From Alphaproteobacteria bacterium 65-37 (GTDB lineage Bacteria; Pseudomonadota; Alphaproteobacteria; Reyranellales; Reyranellaceae), in contig MKRV01000289.1 of assembly GCA_001897995.1 (NCBI GenBank), positions 1 to 51,906 on the forward strand: a stretch of 51,906 bases of DNA. The letters run 5' to 3'. This document shows positions 25,536 to 35,085 of the stretch, one piece after another; position 1 is the stretch's first letter, and the number at the start of each line of letters is the position of its first letter. The notes below the pieces were generated by a model, which was not told the DNA's origin, did no database searches, and worked only from the letters and a program-made list of their open reading frames with translations. The translations under genes and the position numbers were made by a program.

Positions 25536-26435
25536 GTGAACGGACAGGGGCAAGCTCAGGACCAAGCTACCGGGGGGCAGGCGCCGCGTAAACCGCCGCT
25601 GGAGGCCGGGCTGCATATTGTGGCCACGCCGATCGGTAACATGGGCGACATCACGCTGCGCGCGCTCGACGTCCTGCGTGCCGCCGACCTGATTGCCTGC
25701 GAAGATACGCGTGTGTTCGCCAAGCTTGCCAGCCATTACGGCATTTCCGTTCCGACCGTAGCCTACAGCGATGCCACCCAGGAAGCGGCCGAGCCGCGGC
25801 TCGTGCGGGCGCTGGCCAGCGGCAAGCGGGTGGCGCTGGTTTCCGACGCCGGCATGCCGCTGATCTCCGACCCCGGCTACCGCCTGGTCCGCGCCGCGCT
25901 GGCCGGCGGACACCGCGTGAGTGCGGCGCCCGGCGCCTCGGCCGTGCCGATGGCGCTGGCGCTGGCCGGCCTGCCGACCGACCGCTTCTTCTTCGCCGGC
26001 TTCCTGCCCGCCAAGCCGACGGAGCGCCGCCGGGCGATCGGTGAAGCTGCGGCGGTGCCCTCGACCCTGGTGTTCTTCGAGGCACCGCATCGGTTGGCGG
26101 AGGCGCTGCAGGATCTCGCTGAGCTGCTCGGCGATCGGCCGGCCGCGGTGGCGCGCGAGCTCACCAAGCTGTTCGAGGAGGTCCGCCGCGCTCCGCTCGG
26201 CGACCTCGCCCGGCACTATGCGGCCCATCCCGACGTGAAAGGCGAGATCGTGGTCGTGGTCGGCCCGCCCTCGGCAGAGACGGCGCAGAGCGCCGCGGCG
26301 ATCGACGAGGCGCTGCGCGCGGCGATGGCGGCAGCTTCCGTCAAGGATGCCGCTGCCGAGGTGGCCGCGCGCTACGGCCTGAAGCGCCGCGACGTCTATG
26401 CCCGGGCGCTGGAGCTGAAGCGGGGCGCGGCGTGA
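25536..26435 (+). CDS. rsmI: 16S rRNA 2'-O-ribose C1402 methyltransferase RsmI
   Basis: A tetrapyrrole-methylase-fold enzyme that methylates the ribose of C1402 in 16S rRNA. The N-terminal GLHIVATPIGNMGDITLRALDVLRAADLIACEDTR is diagnostic, followed by LVSDAGMPLISDPGYRLVRAAL and FFFAGFLPAKPTERR. I chose the GTG at 25536, giving 299 residues with a short Gln-rich leader; in-frame starts further upstream run into the divergent lipoprotein gene. Its TGA overlaps the next GTG start. Confidence 0.95.
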   Translation: MNGQGQAQDQATGGQAPRKPPLEAGLHIVATPIGNMGDITLRALDVLRAADLIACEDTRVFAKLASHYGISVPTVAYSDATQEAAEPRLVRALASGKRVALVSDAGMPLISDPGYRLVRAALAGGHRVSAAPGASAVPMALALAGLPTDRFFFAGFLPAKPTERRRAIGEAAAVPSTLVFFEAPHRLAEALQDLAELLGDRPAAVARELTKLFEEVRRAPLGDLARHYAAHPDVKGEIVVVVGPPSAETAQSAAAIDEALRAAMAAASVKDAAAEVAARYGLKRRDVYARALELKRGAA

Positions 26436-26797
26436 GCGTCGAGGCCCGCCAGCGCGCCCATCGGCTGGGCCATACCGCGGAATGGCGGGCGGTGTGGCGG
26501 CTGCGCCTGGCCGGCTACACGATCCTGGCGCGTCGCTACAAGACACGCTTGGGCGAGATCGACATCGTGGCGCGGCGCGGCAACGTGCTCGCCTTCGTCG
26601 AGGTCAAGGCCCGGCGGCAGATGACGACGGCCGCCGAAGCGCTGCGCCAGCGCCAGTTCGGCCGTGTGTCGCGCGCCGCCAGCCTGTTCCTCGCCCAGCA
26701 TCCGCGCTATGCCGTGTGTGCGGTGCGTTTCGACGCGGTGCTGGTGGGCGGCTTCTGGCCACATCATCTGCCCGACGTCTGGCGGCCGCCGGAGTAG
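26432..26797 (+). CDS. YraN/UPF0102 family protein (endonuclease-like fold)
   Basis: A 121-residue protein with the UPF0102 core AEWRAVWRLRLAGYTILARRYKTRLGEIDIVARRGNVLAFVEVKARR. The D-x-V...F-V-E-V-K pattern is that of a PD-(D/E)XK-type fold. The GTG start overlaps the rsmI stop (GTGA). RsmI-YraN adjacency is conserved across proteobacteria. The biological role is not established. Confidence 0.92.
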   Translation: MSVEARQRAHRLGHTAEWRAVWRLRLAGYTILARRYKTRLGEIDIVARRGNVLAFVEVKARRQMTTAAEALRQRQFGRVSRAASLFLAQHPRYAVCAVRFDAVLVGGFWPHHLPDVWRPPE

Positions 26798-26800
26798 CGC

Positions 26801-27661
26801 GTGTCGAGCAGCGAGCACGATTCGGGACAAGATCGGCATCGGCAAGGCCTGTCGCGGTTGCGCGACCTCTGTGCCGGTGACGGCGAGCGGCTGGATTTGC
26901 TCGAAGCGGGCTTGGCGCTCAGCACCCTTCATGCCGAAGAGCGCCTCGATCTCGTCCCTTTCCGTCAGCATGTCGCGGCAATGGCCGACGAGGTTGCCGA
27001 CCTGGTGCGCCGCCGGGGTGCCCAGCCGGAAGCACTGGCCGACGTCATTGCGCGCGCCTACGCCTACCGCGGCGACAGTGAAACCTACGACGACCTGCAG
27101 AATGCCGATCTCGTCCGGGTCATCGAGCGACGCAAGGGCCTGCCGGTGGCCTTGTCGATCCTTTACCTGCATGTCGCGCGTGCCCAGGCCTGGCAGGCCG
27201 AAGGCCTGGCCTTTCCCGGACACTTCCTGATCCGCATCGGCATCGACGGCGCCCGCCATGTCGTCGATCCGTTCCACGACGGCAGCGTGCGCGACGCGGC
27301 GGAGTTGCGCGGCCTCCTGCAGCAGGTGCTGGGTCCCGGCGCCGAGCTCAAGCCCGTGCATTTCGATCCGGTGCCGGATCGCGATGTGCTGCTGCGGCTG
27401 GAGAACAACGTGCGGCTGCGTCTGGTCAAGCGCGAGAACTGGACGGAGACCGCACGCTCGCTGGAACGCATGCTGGCGATCGCACCGGACCGGCCCGACC
27501 TGCTGTTCGAGGCGGGGCAGGTCAATGCCCGACTGGACAAGCGCCGCGCCGCCATCGCCGCCTACGAACGCCTGTTGGCGCTGGACGATGCGCTGGCGGA
27601 TCCCGAGCTGCGCCATCGGACCGAGACCCTGTTGCAGGAACTGCGGCGTGGCCTTAACTGA
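26801..27661 (+). CDS. SirB1-family transglutaminase-like protein with TPR tail
   Basis: A 286-residue protein of the SirB1/YchA family. The core has [28 protein letters not shown], then [16 protein letters not shown] and VVDPFHDG, where the His and Asp occupy transglutaminase-like catalytic positions but the usual Cys appears replaced (LPVALS). The C-terminal 80 residues look like two TPRs ([45 protein letters not shown]). The GTG start lies three bases after the yraN stop. It sits within the rsmI-yraN-gshB group. Confidence 0.86.
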   Translation: MSSSEHDSGQDRHRQGLSRLRDLCAGDGERLDLLEAGLALSTLHAEERLDLVPFRQHVAAMADEVADLVRRRGAQPEALADVIARAYAYRGDSETYDDLQNADLVRVIERRKGLPVALSILYLHVARAQAWQAEGLAFPGHFLIRIGIDGARHVVDPFHDGSVRDAAELRGLLQQVLGPGAELKPVHFDPVPDRDVLLRLENNVRLRLVKRENWTETARSLERMLAIAPDRPDLLFEAGQVNARLDKRRAAIAAYERLLALDDALADPELRHRTETLLQELRRGLN

Positions 27662-27708
27662 GGGCTGCAGCGTCCCCAGATTCGCTTTCGGTCACGCAAG
27701 GAAATCTC

Positions 27709-28662
27709 ATGAAGCTCAGAGTCGCCATCCAGATGGACCACGTGTCGACCATCGACATCGACGGCGATTCGACTTTCGTGCTGGGGTTGGAAGCGGAGCG
27801 CCGCGGTTACGAGGTCTGGCACTACACGCCGCCCGATCTGGTGTTTCGCGATCGCAAGGTGCTGGCACGCGCCCAGCCGATGAAACTGCGCCGTGAGAAG
27901 GGCAACCATTTCAGCCTCGGCGCGCCGGAGATGCTCGACCTCTCCAAGTTCGATGTCGTGCTGCTGCGTCAGGACCCGCCCTTCGACATGTCCTACATCA
28001 CCACGACGCATCTTCTCGAGCATGTCCATCCCAAGACGCTGGTGGTGAACGATCCGGCGCATGTCCGCAACGCGCCGGAGAAACTGTTCGTCACGCATTT
28101 CGACGGCGTCATGCCGCCGACGCTCATCAGCTCCGACGCACGCGCCATTCGCGAGTTCCGCGAAGAGCACAAGGACATCATTCTGAAGCCGCTGTTCGGC
28201 AACGGGGGTGCCGGTGTCTTCCGCCTGAAGCCCGACGACGAGAACTTCGCCTCGTTGCTCGAGATGTTCTCGCAGCGGAGCCGCGAGCCAGTGATCGCCC
28301 AACGCTACCTGCCGGAAGTCCGCAAGGGCGACAAGCGCATCATCCTGATCGACGGCAAGGCCGTCGGCGCGATCGACCGCGTGCCGGCCGAAGGCGAAGC
28401 GCGGTCCAACATGCATGTCGGCGGCAAGGCGGTGAAGGCCTCGCTGACCAAGCGTGACATCGAGATCTGCGAGACGATCGGACCGGAACTCGCTCGCCGC
28501 GGCCTGATCTTCGTCGGCATCGACGTGATCGGCGACTACCTCACCGAGATCAACGTCACCTCGCCGACCGGCCTGCAGCAGATCAATCGGTTCGACGGCG
28601 TCTCGCTCGAGGCGCAGATCTGGGATCGTATCGAGGTCCGTTACCAAGAGACGCGTTCGTAG
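27709..28662 (+). CDS. gshB: Glutathione synthetase
   Basis: ATP-grasp ligase joining gamma-glutamylcysteine and glycine. The 317 residues are the usual proteobacterial length. Marks: [32 protein letters not shown] at the N terminus, [35 protein letters not shown] (ATP-grasp), and [25 protein letters not shown] at the C terminus. It fits the conserved rsmI-yraN-gshB order. Confidence 0.97.
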   Translation: MKLRVAIQMDHVSTIDIDGDSTFVLGLEAERRGYEVWHYTPPDLVFRDRKVLARAQPMKLRREKGNHFSLGAPEMLDLSKFDVVLLRQDPPFDMSYITTTHLLEHVHPKTLVVNDPAHVRNAPEKLFVTHFDGVMPPTLISSDARAIREFREEHKDIILKPLFGNGGAGVFRLKPDDENFASLLEMFSQRSREPVIAQRYLPEVRKGDKRIILIDGKAVGAIDRVPAEGEARSNMHVGGKAVKASLTKRDIEICETIGPELARRGLIFVGIDVIGDYLTEINVTSPTGLQQINRFDGVSLEAQIWDRIEVRYQETRS

Positions 28663-28683
28663 AGTAGTTCAAGGAGGTCGAGG

Positions 28684-29241
28684 ATGATCCGCCGTTCGGT
28701 GCTCGCATCGCTGCTCGTGCTGCCGTTTGCCGGTTCGGCACATGCGCAGACGGACATCTTTGCCCAGAAGCCGATCGTGACCGCTGTGCTTCAGGGTGAC
28801 GAGGAGAAGGTGCGCCAGGCGCTGCTGCGCAACGAGAGCCCCAATCAGACGGCCAACAACGGCCAGCCGCTGCTGATCGTCGCGGTTACAGCGGGCCACA
28901 TTCCGGTGGTCGAGACCCTCCTCAAGGGCGGAGCGATCGTCGATACCGTCGATCGCGAAAGCTATACGGCGCTGATGCGGGCTGCCGAAAAGAACGATGT
29001 CGACATCGTCGAGATCCTGCTGCGGCGCAATGCCAATACCCGGGGGCAGAACCGCCAGGGCCAGACGGCGCTGATGATCGCGGCGGGCCGCGGCTATGCC
29101 GAGATCGTGAAGCTGCTGCTCGGCAAGAAGGCCGATCCCAATGCGCGCGACTTCACCGGACGCTCGGCGCTGAATTATGCGAAGCAGAACAACCGCGTGG
29201 CGGTCGAGGCCATGTTGCGCGGTGCCGGCGCCAAGGAATGA
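28684..29241 (+). CDS. Periplasmic ankyrin-repeat protein
   Basis: A 185-residue secreted protein. The N terminus MIRRSVLASLLVLPFAGSAHAQ is a signal peptide with an AHA-type cleavage site. About four ankyrin repeats follow, e.g. NNGQPLLIVAVTAGHIPVVETLLKGGA, YTALMRAAEKNDVDIVEILLRRNA and GQTALMIAAGRGYAEIVKLLLGKKA. Such repeats bind proteins; the partner is unknown. AAGGAGG precedes the ATG, and the stop overlaps the arfB ATG (ATGA). Confidence 0.9.
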   Translation: MIRRSVLASLLVLPFAGSAHAQTDIFAQKPIVTAVLQGDEEKVRQALLRNESPNQTANNGQPLLIVAVTAGHIPVVETLLKGGAIVDTVDRESYTALMRAAEKNDVDIVEILLRRNANTRGQNRQGQTALMIAAGRGYAEIVKLLLGKKADPNARDFTGRSALNYAKQNNRVAVEAMLRGAGAKE

Positions 29242-29681
29242 CCATCGCCGCCGGCACCGCGCCGCTCAGGATCGGTCCCGGTCTCAGCATCGATCCGGCT
29301 GAGATCCAGGAGACTTTCGTGCGCGCGGCGGGGCCGGGCGGCCAGCACGTCAACACAACCTCGACGGCGGTGCAGCTGCGCTTCGATGTGCGCCACTCGC
29401 CGTCGCTGCCCGAGGAGGTGCGTCAGCGCCTGGAGCGACTGGCCGGCCGGCGGCTGACGCAGGACGGCGTGCTGATCCTCGTGGCGCAGGGGCATCGCAG
29501 CCAGTTGCGCAATCGGGAGGAGGCGCTGGCGAGGCTGATCGACCTGATCCGCGACGCCGCCCGCCCGCCGGTCCCGCGCAAGAAAACCCGTCCCACGCTG
29601 GCCAGCAAGCGCCGTCGCCTCGACGACAAGAAACGCCACGGTGCGGTCAAATCGCTGCGGCGCACGCGGACCGACGACTAG
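29238..29681 (+). CDS. arfB: Alternative ribosome-rescue factor ArfB (peptidyl-tRNA hydrolase)
   Basis: A 147-residue release-factor-like protein that frees stalled ribosomes without a stop codon. The catalytic GGQ lies in RAAGPGGQHVNTTSTAVQLRFD, and the long basic C-terminal tail (RKKTRPTLASKRRRLDDKKRHGAVKSLRR) is what enters the empty mRNA channel. No anticodon-recognition domain is present, separating it from RF1/RF2. It is translationally coupled to the ankyrin gene. Confidence 0.95.
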   Translation: MTIAAGTAPLRIGPGLSIDPAEIQETFVRAAGPGGQHVNTTSTAVQLRFDVRHSPSLPEEVRQRLERLAGRRLTQDGVLILVAQGHRSQLRNREEALARLIDLIRDAARPPVPRKKTRPTLASKRRRLDDKKRHGAVKSLRRTRTDD

Positions 29682-29870
29682 AACCCTGGCGTCGATTTCT
29701 CGAAGGCTGATCTGTCCCACACGCATTTCTGGCCGCCACCGGCGCGCCTATGCTGATCGTGGCGATGCAGGACAGGCCGCCACCGGCAGGAAGCTCTTCT
29801 ACGATCTCGGTACCGGGAAAGGCCGCAGAAGTCGTGTCGTCGCCGACAGACCGAAATCGAGGAGGAAACA

Positions 29871-30248
29871 ATGGCTGTCGCTGCGAAAGCAAAGGCTGGT
29901 GTCGCAACGGAGAAGGCGGGCGTCGGCTCGGAGAAGGTATTCGAGAACGACAAGGTGATCGTGTGGAACTTCGAGCTGGCGCCAGGTGAGGAGACGCCCG
30001 TCCATACGCACGAGCACAATTACATGTGGTATGCCATCGCCGGCGCGCCGCTGCAGATCTACGACGAGAACGGCAAGGATCTCGGCGTCTTCGATGTGCC
30101 GACGGGTGGGATCTTTTCCCTGAAGCTCGACAATGGCTTCCTCGAAGTGCTCTCCGACATCGGCAAGGGAGCCCGCGTCCCTGCCCGGCACAAGGCCAGG
30201 AATATCGGTCCGACGCCCTATCGCGAGATCCTGGTCGAGTACAAGTAG
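29871..30248 (+). CDS. Small cupin-fold protein
   Basis: A 125-residue protein with a single cupin-like barrel: FELAPGEETPVHTHEHNYMWYAIAGAPLQIYDENG holds the first motif (G-x5-H-x-H-x-H-N). The second motif is degenerate (VPTGGIFSLKLDNGFLEVLSDI). The N-terminal 22 residues are Ala/Lys-rich. GAGGAGGAAACA precedes the ATG. The 189 bases before it (29682-29870) show nothing I can name. A metal-binding enzyme or sensor is likely, substrate unknown. Confidence 0.75.
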   Translation: MAVAAKAKAGVATEKAGVGSEKVFENDKVIVWNFELAPGEETPVHTHEHNYMWYAIAGAPLQIYDENGKDLGVFDVPTGGIFSLKLDNGFLEVLSDIGKGARVPARHKARNIGPTPYREILVEYK

Positions 30249-30369
30249 CCCTCGACGTCGGGGCAACCGTGGCACCGCGCCGGATCGGCTATCGTCGCCG
30301 ACGGGCGCGGTGTCTTTCGGCCGGTTGTCGCATGACCCGGTCGGGATGCCGGATAATCCAAGGTCCGGC

Positions 30370-30398
30370 TTGACAGGCCGGGGGGCGGTGCCGATTTA
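30370..30398 (+). promoter_or_regulatory. Candidate sigma-70 promoter for the HpnN-like transporter gene
   Basis: TTGACA (30370-30375) and GATTTA (30393-30398) are 17 bases apart in the 321-base gap 30249-30569, which has no gene. Transcription from here would leave a leader of about 165 bases before the GTG at 30570. I saw no clear riboswitch or terminator in that leader. Confidence 0.45.
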
Positions 30399-30569
30399 CT
30401 CCCGGCGCTGGCGAACAACCTCGTCCTCCAGAAGGGCCCAGGGGCGCCTTGCGACGCGGCTTTGCATGACTTGCCGGCGTACGAGCCGCGTACAGTCCTG
30501 GATCTCAGGGTCCGGATCGCTGGGTCCGGGTGTTTTGCGTCCGGGCTGAACAAATCTTGGAGAGGCGTC

Positions 30570-33179
30570 GTGTCGACCCGGAGTTCGTCGATCGGCCGCA
30601 TCGTGGCGGCCTGCAGCCGGCATCCCGTCATGGTGGTGGTGCTTGCCCTCGTGATCACGGCGGCGGCGCTTGTCTTCACGGCCCGCAACTTCGCGATGAC
30701 CGCCGACGTCTCGAAGCTGATCTCGCCGCAACTGGAGTGGCGAAAGCGGGAGCTGGCCTTCGAAGCGGCGTTCCCCCAGTTCAACAACCTGACCTTGATC
30801 GTCGTCGACGCCGCTACGCCTGAACTGGCCGAAAGCGCGTCTCGGCAGTTGGCCGCTGCCCTGAAAAAGAAACCCGAGCTTTTCCACTCGGTGCGGCGTC
30901 CCGACGCCGGTCCCTTCTTCGAGCGTGAGGGCCTGCTGCTTCTGCCGCTCGATCAGGTCAGGACGGCAATGGCGGGCCTGGGGCAGATGGCCCCTTTCCT
31001 GGCGCTGTTGAATGCGGACCCGAGCCTGCGAGGCGTCGTGGCGGCGATGGCCACCGCGGCGCAGGGCGTCCAGTCCGAGCAGGGTTCGCTCGACAGTATC
31101 GGGCCGATGGTAGGTGCCCTCGCCGATGCCATCGAGAAGACGGTGGCAGGCCAGCCGGCGTACTTTTCCTGGCAGGCCTTCGTCGCCGGAGCGCCGACCG
31201 AAGCGCGCGTATCGCGGCGCGTCATATTGGTCCAACCGGTGTTGGACTATGCGGAGCTGCAGCCTGGCGCAGCCTCGAGCGCGGCGATTCGGGAGACCGC
31301 CCGTGCGCTTGGCCTCGATCCGGCTCACGGCGTTACTGTCCGGCTGACCGGTCCCGTGCCTCTCGGCGACGAAGAATTCGTGTCGCTGGCTCAGGACGCC
31401 GATATCGTCCTCGCGGTAATGGTCGTGTCGCTGCTGGGTATTCTCTGGCTGGCCGTCCGGTCCATCCGGGTCGTCCTTGCCATCGTGATCACGACCCTTG
31501 TCGGCCTTGCCATGACGACGGCCCTCGGGCTGTGGGCGACCGGGCGGTTCAACCTCATCTCCGTTGCCTTCATTCCACTCTTCGTCGGTCTCGGCGTCGA
31601 TTTCAGTATCCAGTTCAGCGTCCGCAGCCTCGCCGAGCGCCTGGTCCAGCCGACGCGCGAAGCGGCGTTGATCGCGGCGGGCGCCGGTATCGGACGGGCC
31701 CTGGTCCTGTCGGCGGTTGCGATCGGCGTCGGCTTCTTCGCTTTCCTGCCGACCAGCTATCTCGGTGTGGCCGAACTCGGCACTGTCGCTGGTCTCGGCA
31801 TGATCGTGGCGCTCGTGCTCAGCGTTGCGTTGCTGCCGGCGCTTCTGGTCCTGCTGCGGTTTCCTGCGACCCAGCACGCGGAAGTCGGCTTCACGCTCTT
31901 GGCGCCGGTCGATCGCTTCGTGACCCGGCATCGTGTCGGCGTGCTTGGAACGGCCCTTCTGGCGGCTGTCGTTTCGGCGGCAATGCTGCCGTTCGTGCGG
32001 TTCGACTTCGACCCGTTCCATCTCAAGAGCCACGAGGTGGAATCGATGACGACCCTGAAGGATCTCGTGGCCGATCCCGACTGGACGCCCTACACCATCA
32101 ACATCCTGAGGCCATCGCTCGCCGAGGCCGATGCGCTGGCGCGCCGTCTCGCGGAGCTGCCCGAAGTGCGGCACACCATCACCTTGCAGAGCTTCATTCC
32201 GGCCGACCAGGAAAAGAAGCTCGAAGCGATCGGCGAGACGGCGGAACTTCTCGGGCCTGCCCTCGATGAAGATCCTCGATATCCTCCGCCCACCGACGAA
32301 GAGTTGCGGCAAAGCCTCAAGAACACGGCCGGCGCGCTGCGGAAGGTGGTCGCCGATGCCAAGCCGGGGCCGGCAACGGCGTCGGTGCGGCGCTTGGCCG
32401 AGGCGCTCGACCGGCTCGAGGCCGCCCCCGCCGATGCCCGTGAGAGGGCCGCTGCAATCGTGAAGGTTCCCCTGACCATCGTTCTCGACCAGGTGCGCCA
32501 GCAGTTGAAGGCTGGCGAGGTGACGAGGGAGACCCTGCCGGCCGATCTGGTTGTGGATTGGGTGACCAAGGATGGCCGCGCCCGTATTCAGGTAACGCCG
32601 GCCGACGGCCGGTACGACAACGACTTCCTGCGGCGTTTTGCGACCGCCGTGCAGCGGATCGCGCCCGATGCGACGGGTGCACCGATCTATACCCAGGCTT
32701 CGGGCGACAGTGTTGTCGATGCTTTTCTGCAGGCCGGGCTCTTTTCCTTTGTCGCCATCGTCCTGCTCCTGGTGCTGGTGTTGCGCCGGGTCCGCGACGT
32801 GGTGCTCACCATCCTGCCGGTCCTGTTGAGCGGCCTGTTGACCTTCGCGACCTGCGCCGTCCTCGATCTGCCGCTCAATTTCGCCAACATCATCGCCCTG
32901 CCGCTGCTGTTCGGCGTAGGCGTGGCCTTCAACATCTATTTCGTGATGGCGTGGCGGCGGGGCGAGACGGCGATGCTGAGGTCGAGCCTGATGCGCGCCG
33001 TGGTCTTCAGTGCGCTGACCACCGCCAGCGCCTTCGGCGCCCTCTGGCTCTCGACCCATCCGGGGACGGCCACGATGGGGCGGCTGCTGATGATCTCGCT
33101 CGGCTGGGAGATTTTCGTCACTCTGGTGTTCCGGCCCGCCCTGCTGGCGCATTCGCCGAACAGCAAGCTCTGGTTCTAG
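30570..33179 (+). CDS. hpnN: MMPL/RND-family transporter, HpnN-like
   Basis: An 869-residue membrane protein with two RND halves. There is an N-terminal helix (HPVMVVVLALVITAAALVFTARNFAMTADVSKLISPQLEWRKRE), a large periplasmic loop, and a first membrane block around residues 270-430 with VFIPLFVGLGVDFSIQFSVR-type features. A second periplasmic loop follows, then a second block near the C terminus (NFANIIALPLLFGVGVAFNIYFVMAWRRGE). The [DT]-SKLI-x5-WR segment is typical of HpnN, which moves hopanoids to the outer membrane. No hopanoid synthesis genes are in the window, so hpnN is by resemblance. GGAGAGG precedes the GTG. Confidence 0.8.
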   Translation: MSTRSSSIGRIVAACSRHPVMVVVLALVITAAALVFTARNFAMTADVSKLISPQLEWRKRELAFEAAFPQFNNLTLIVVDAATPELAESASRQLAAALKKKPELFHSVRRPDAGPFFEREGLLLLPLDQVRTAMAGLGQMAPFLALLNADPSLRGVVAAMATAAQGVQSEQGSLDSIGPMVGALADAIEKTVAGQPAYFSWQAFVAGAPTEARVSRRVILVQPVLDYAELQPGAASSAAIRETARALGLDPAHGVTVRLTGPVPLGDEEFVSLAQDADIVLAVMVVSLLGILWLAVRSIRVVLAIVITTLVGLAMTTALGLWATGRFNLISVAFIPLFVGLGVDFSIQFSVRSLAERLVQPTREAALIAAGAGIGRALVLSAVAIGVGFFAFLPTSYLGVAELGTVAGLGMIVALVLSVALLPALLVLLRFPATQHAEVGFTLLAPVDRFVTRHRVGVLGTALLAAVVSAAMLPFVRFDFDPFHLKSHEVESMTTLKDLVADPDWTPYTINILRPSLAEADALARRLAELPEVRHTITLQSFIPADQEKKLEAIGETAELLGPALDEDPRYPPPTDEELRQSLKNTAGALRKVVADAKPGPATASVRRLAEALDRLEAAPADARERAAAIVKVPLTIVLDQVRQQLKAGEVTRETLPADLVVDWVTKDGRARIQVTPADGRYDNDFLRRFATAVQRIAPDATGAPIYTQASGDSVVDAFLQAGLFSFVAIVLLLVLVLRRVRDVVLTILPVLLSGLLTFATCAVLDLPLNFANIIALPLLFGVGVAFNIYFVMAWRRGETAMLRSSLMRAVVFSALTTASAFGALWLSTHPGTATMGRLLMISLGWEIFVTLVFRPALLAHSPNSKLWF

Positions 33180-33182
33180 GAA

Positions 33183-34295
33183 ATGGCGAACGATAGTGCA
33201 GGTGGGGCCGGCGGGCTCGGCAGCCGGTTGGCGCGGGCGGGGCTCTGGGTGGTGCGGCTGCTGGGCCAGATCCTCGTGATCCTGGTGATAACGCTGGCCC
33301 TGGACTACATCCTGTTGGCCACGGTGCTGTCGGACTGGAAGCAGCGTTGGAAAGATGCCGCCACGGCCTACACCCAGGCTTATGTGTCCTCGCCCTACGA
33401 TCACGACCTGGCGCCCAATGCGGACTCGACACGCGCCTGGGGCAATATCGTCTATCCGTGGCGGACCGACCATTACGGCTTCAGGACCGGCGAGTGCGCC
33501 CCCGGCGAGGCCGAGAAGAGCTGGCCGGCCATTTTTGCCATCGGTGATTCGTTCACCGAAGGCATCGGCACGAGCTACGAGAAGAGCTTTGTCGGCCTGA
33601 TGGCCTGCGATGCCGCGCGGCAGGGCAAGGCGGTGTGGAATCTCGGTGTCGCCTCCTACAGCCCGATCATCTACTTCCGCAAGATTCGCGAAGCGGTGCA
33701 CCGGCTCGGCATCAAGCCGGCCGAGATCTATGTCTTCCTGGATCTGTCGGATATCGACGACGACGCCAATGTCTATCATCTGCAGCCGGACGGCACGGTG
33801 AAAGCATCGGTCTTTCACGGCTACCATATCGGCCAGTTCCTGCTCGGCAACTTCGCGACCTTCCGGCTGCTCTACAATGCCTTCATCAGCTCGTCGCTGG
33901 CGACGGTGGGATCGGTGGGCAAGGACCGCGCGCTCTGGACCGTCGATCCCGATCTCATGGCCAGTTGGGGCCGGCGCGGTCTGGAAACGGCGGGCAAGAA
34001 TCTCGACGAGATCGTCGCGCTCTGCCGGGAGTGGAATTGCCGCATGACCCTGGTCGTCTATCCCTGGCCGGACAGCCTCGTGTCGCGGGATCGCGACAGC
34101 ATCCAGGTGACGCATTGGCGTGCTTGGGCGGCCTCTCGCGACGTGCGCTTCATCAACGGCTTCGCGCCCTTCTTCGACGAGCCGGCCCCGGAAGCGGTGC
34201 GCAAGTATTACATCGGCGGCGACATCCATTTCAGCGAGGCAGGGAACCGCCTGCTATATGAAACGGTGAAAAGGGCCGTCGGCGGCGATTACTGA
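33183..34295 (+). CDS. Membrane-anchored SGNH/GDSL-type hydrolase
   Basis: A 370-residue protein with one N-terminal transmembrane helix (about residues 25-48) and a periplasmic SGNH domain. Block I is FAIGDSFTEGIG (Ser at about residue 123), the Gly/Asn blocks are NLGVASYSP and DLSDIDDDAN, and the catalytic Asp/His pair is GGDIHFSEAGNRLL near the C terminus. The ATG is three bases after the HpnN-like stop, with AGGA overlapping that stop, so translation is coupled. It probably removes or transfers an acyl group on an envelope lipid or glycan handled with the transporter. Confidence 0.82.
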   Translation: MANDSAGGAGGLGSRLARAGLWVVRLLGQILVILVITLALDYILLATVLSDWKQRWKDAATAYTQAYVSSPYDHDLAPNADSTRAWGNIVYPWRTDHYGFRTGECAPGEAEKSWPAIFAIGDSFTEGIGTSYEKSFVGLMACDAARQGKAVWNLGVASYSPIIYFRKIREAVHRLGIKPAEIYVFLDLSDIDDDANVYHLQPDGTVKASVFHGYHIGQFLLGNFATFRLLYNAFISSSLATVGSVGKDRALWTVDPDLMASWGRRGLETAGKNLDEIVALCREWNCRMTLVVYPWPDSLVSRDRDSIQVTHWRAWAASRDVRFINGFAPFFDEPAPEAVRKYYIGGDIHFSEAGNRLLYETVKRAVGGDY

Positions 34296-34439
34296 GCCCG
34301 GGACGGAGATTCGGCACGAGGCCATCCTCGGGTCGTTTCGCCTCCGATCGCGCAACGATCCCCGCCCTGGCGCCATGGGCTGGCCCGACATCCGGCCTTG
34401 CGTTAAGGGATGAGGCGCATCGGGGTCGGGGAGCATCGC

Positions 34440-34979
34440 ATGGGGGCTTTTTCGGTCTGGCACTGGGCCATTGCCCTGGTGGTGGTCGGCATCCCGGTCT
34501 GGATCCTGATCCGAGCGCTGCGCGAGAGGCGTTCGTCGCCGTCGGGCTCGGCGCTGGTGGGGATCGGCGGCTGGCTCGCCTTCCTGGCGTTCGGTCTGTG
34601 TGTCGGCCTTCTTCGCAACATCGTGGACTTCATCGGGGGATTCTCCGACTACCTGTCGGGGTTTCAGAATCCCGACGCCCATGTGCAGCTCGTCCTCGTT
34701 GGGCTGGTGACGGTGGTCCATATGGTCGTGAATCTGCTGGCCATCGTCGCCCTGTTCCAGAAACGGCGAGTCCTGCGACCGCTCTACCTGATCCTCTGGG
34801 CGCTTTCGGTGCTGGTGCCGGCGAGTGCCCTGCTGATGCTCACGGTTCCGGGCGTGACGCCGGAAATGCTGTTCACCGGACCGGAGGTTGCACGCGGTAT
34901 CGCCGGCGTCGTCGCGATGGGGCTCTGGTACTGGTACCTGTCCGTGTCCGTCCGCGTGAAGAACACGTTGACGAATTAG
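34440..34979 (+). CDS. DUF2569-like integral membrane protein
   Basis: A 179-residue protein with about five transmembrane segments. [21 protein letters not shown] is the glycine-tryptophan signature of DUF2569, followed by [32 protein letters not shown] and a final helix [22 protein letters not shown] prefer the ATG at 34440, preceded by GGGGAG, over one ten codons upstream. The function of the family is not known. Confidence 0.8.
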   Translation: MGAFSVWHWAIALVVVGIPVWILIRALRERRSSPSGSALVGIGGWLAFLAFGLCVGLLRNIVDFIGGFSDYLSGFQNPDAHVQLVLVGLVTVVHMVVNLLAIVALFQKRRVLRPLYLILWALSVLVPASALLMLTVPGVTPEMLFTGPEVARGIAGVVAMGLWYWYLSVSVRVKNTLTN

Positions 34980-35085
34980 GGGAATGCGCGGCGCAAGCCA
35001 GCGCAGGACATTTTTCGACCGACCGGCCGGGAGCGAACGGGATATGCTCCGGCCCTGCCGTTCCCGTCACATCAAGAGGTGCAGC

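Noticed and set aside
30396..34229. Very long open frame on the minus strand opposite the transporter and SGNH hydrolase genes
   Set aside because: It is His/Arg/Gly-rich with no recognisable domain, as expected from the reverse frame of GC-rich coding DNA. The plus-strand genes have clear families.
34984..35085. N-terminal extension of FumC from an upstream ATG
   Set aside because: The extra residues are Arg-rich and unlike the family; the GTG at 35086 has a Shine-Dalgarno site and gives the standard length.
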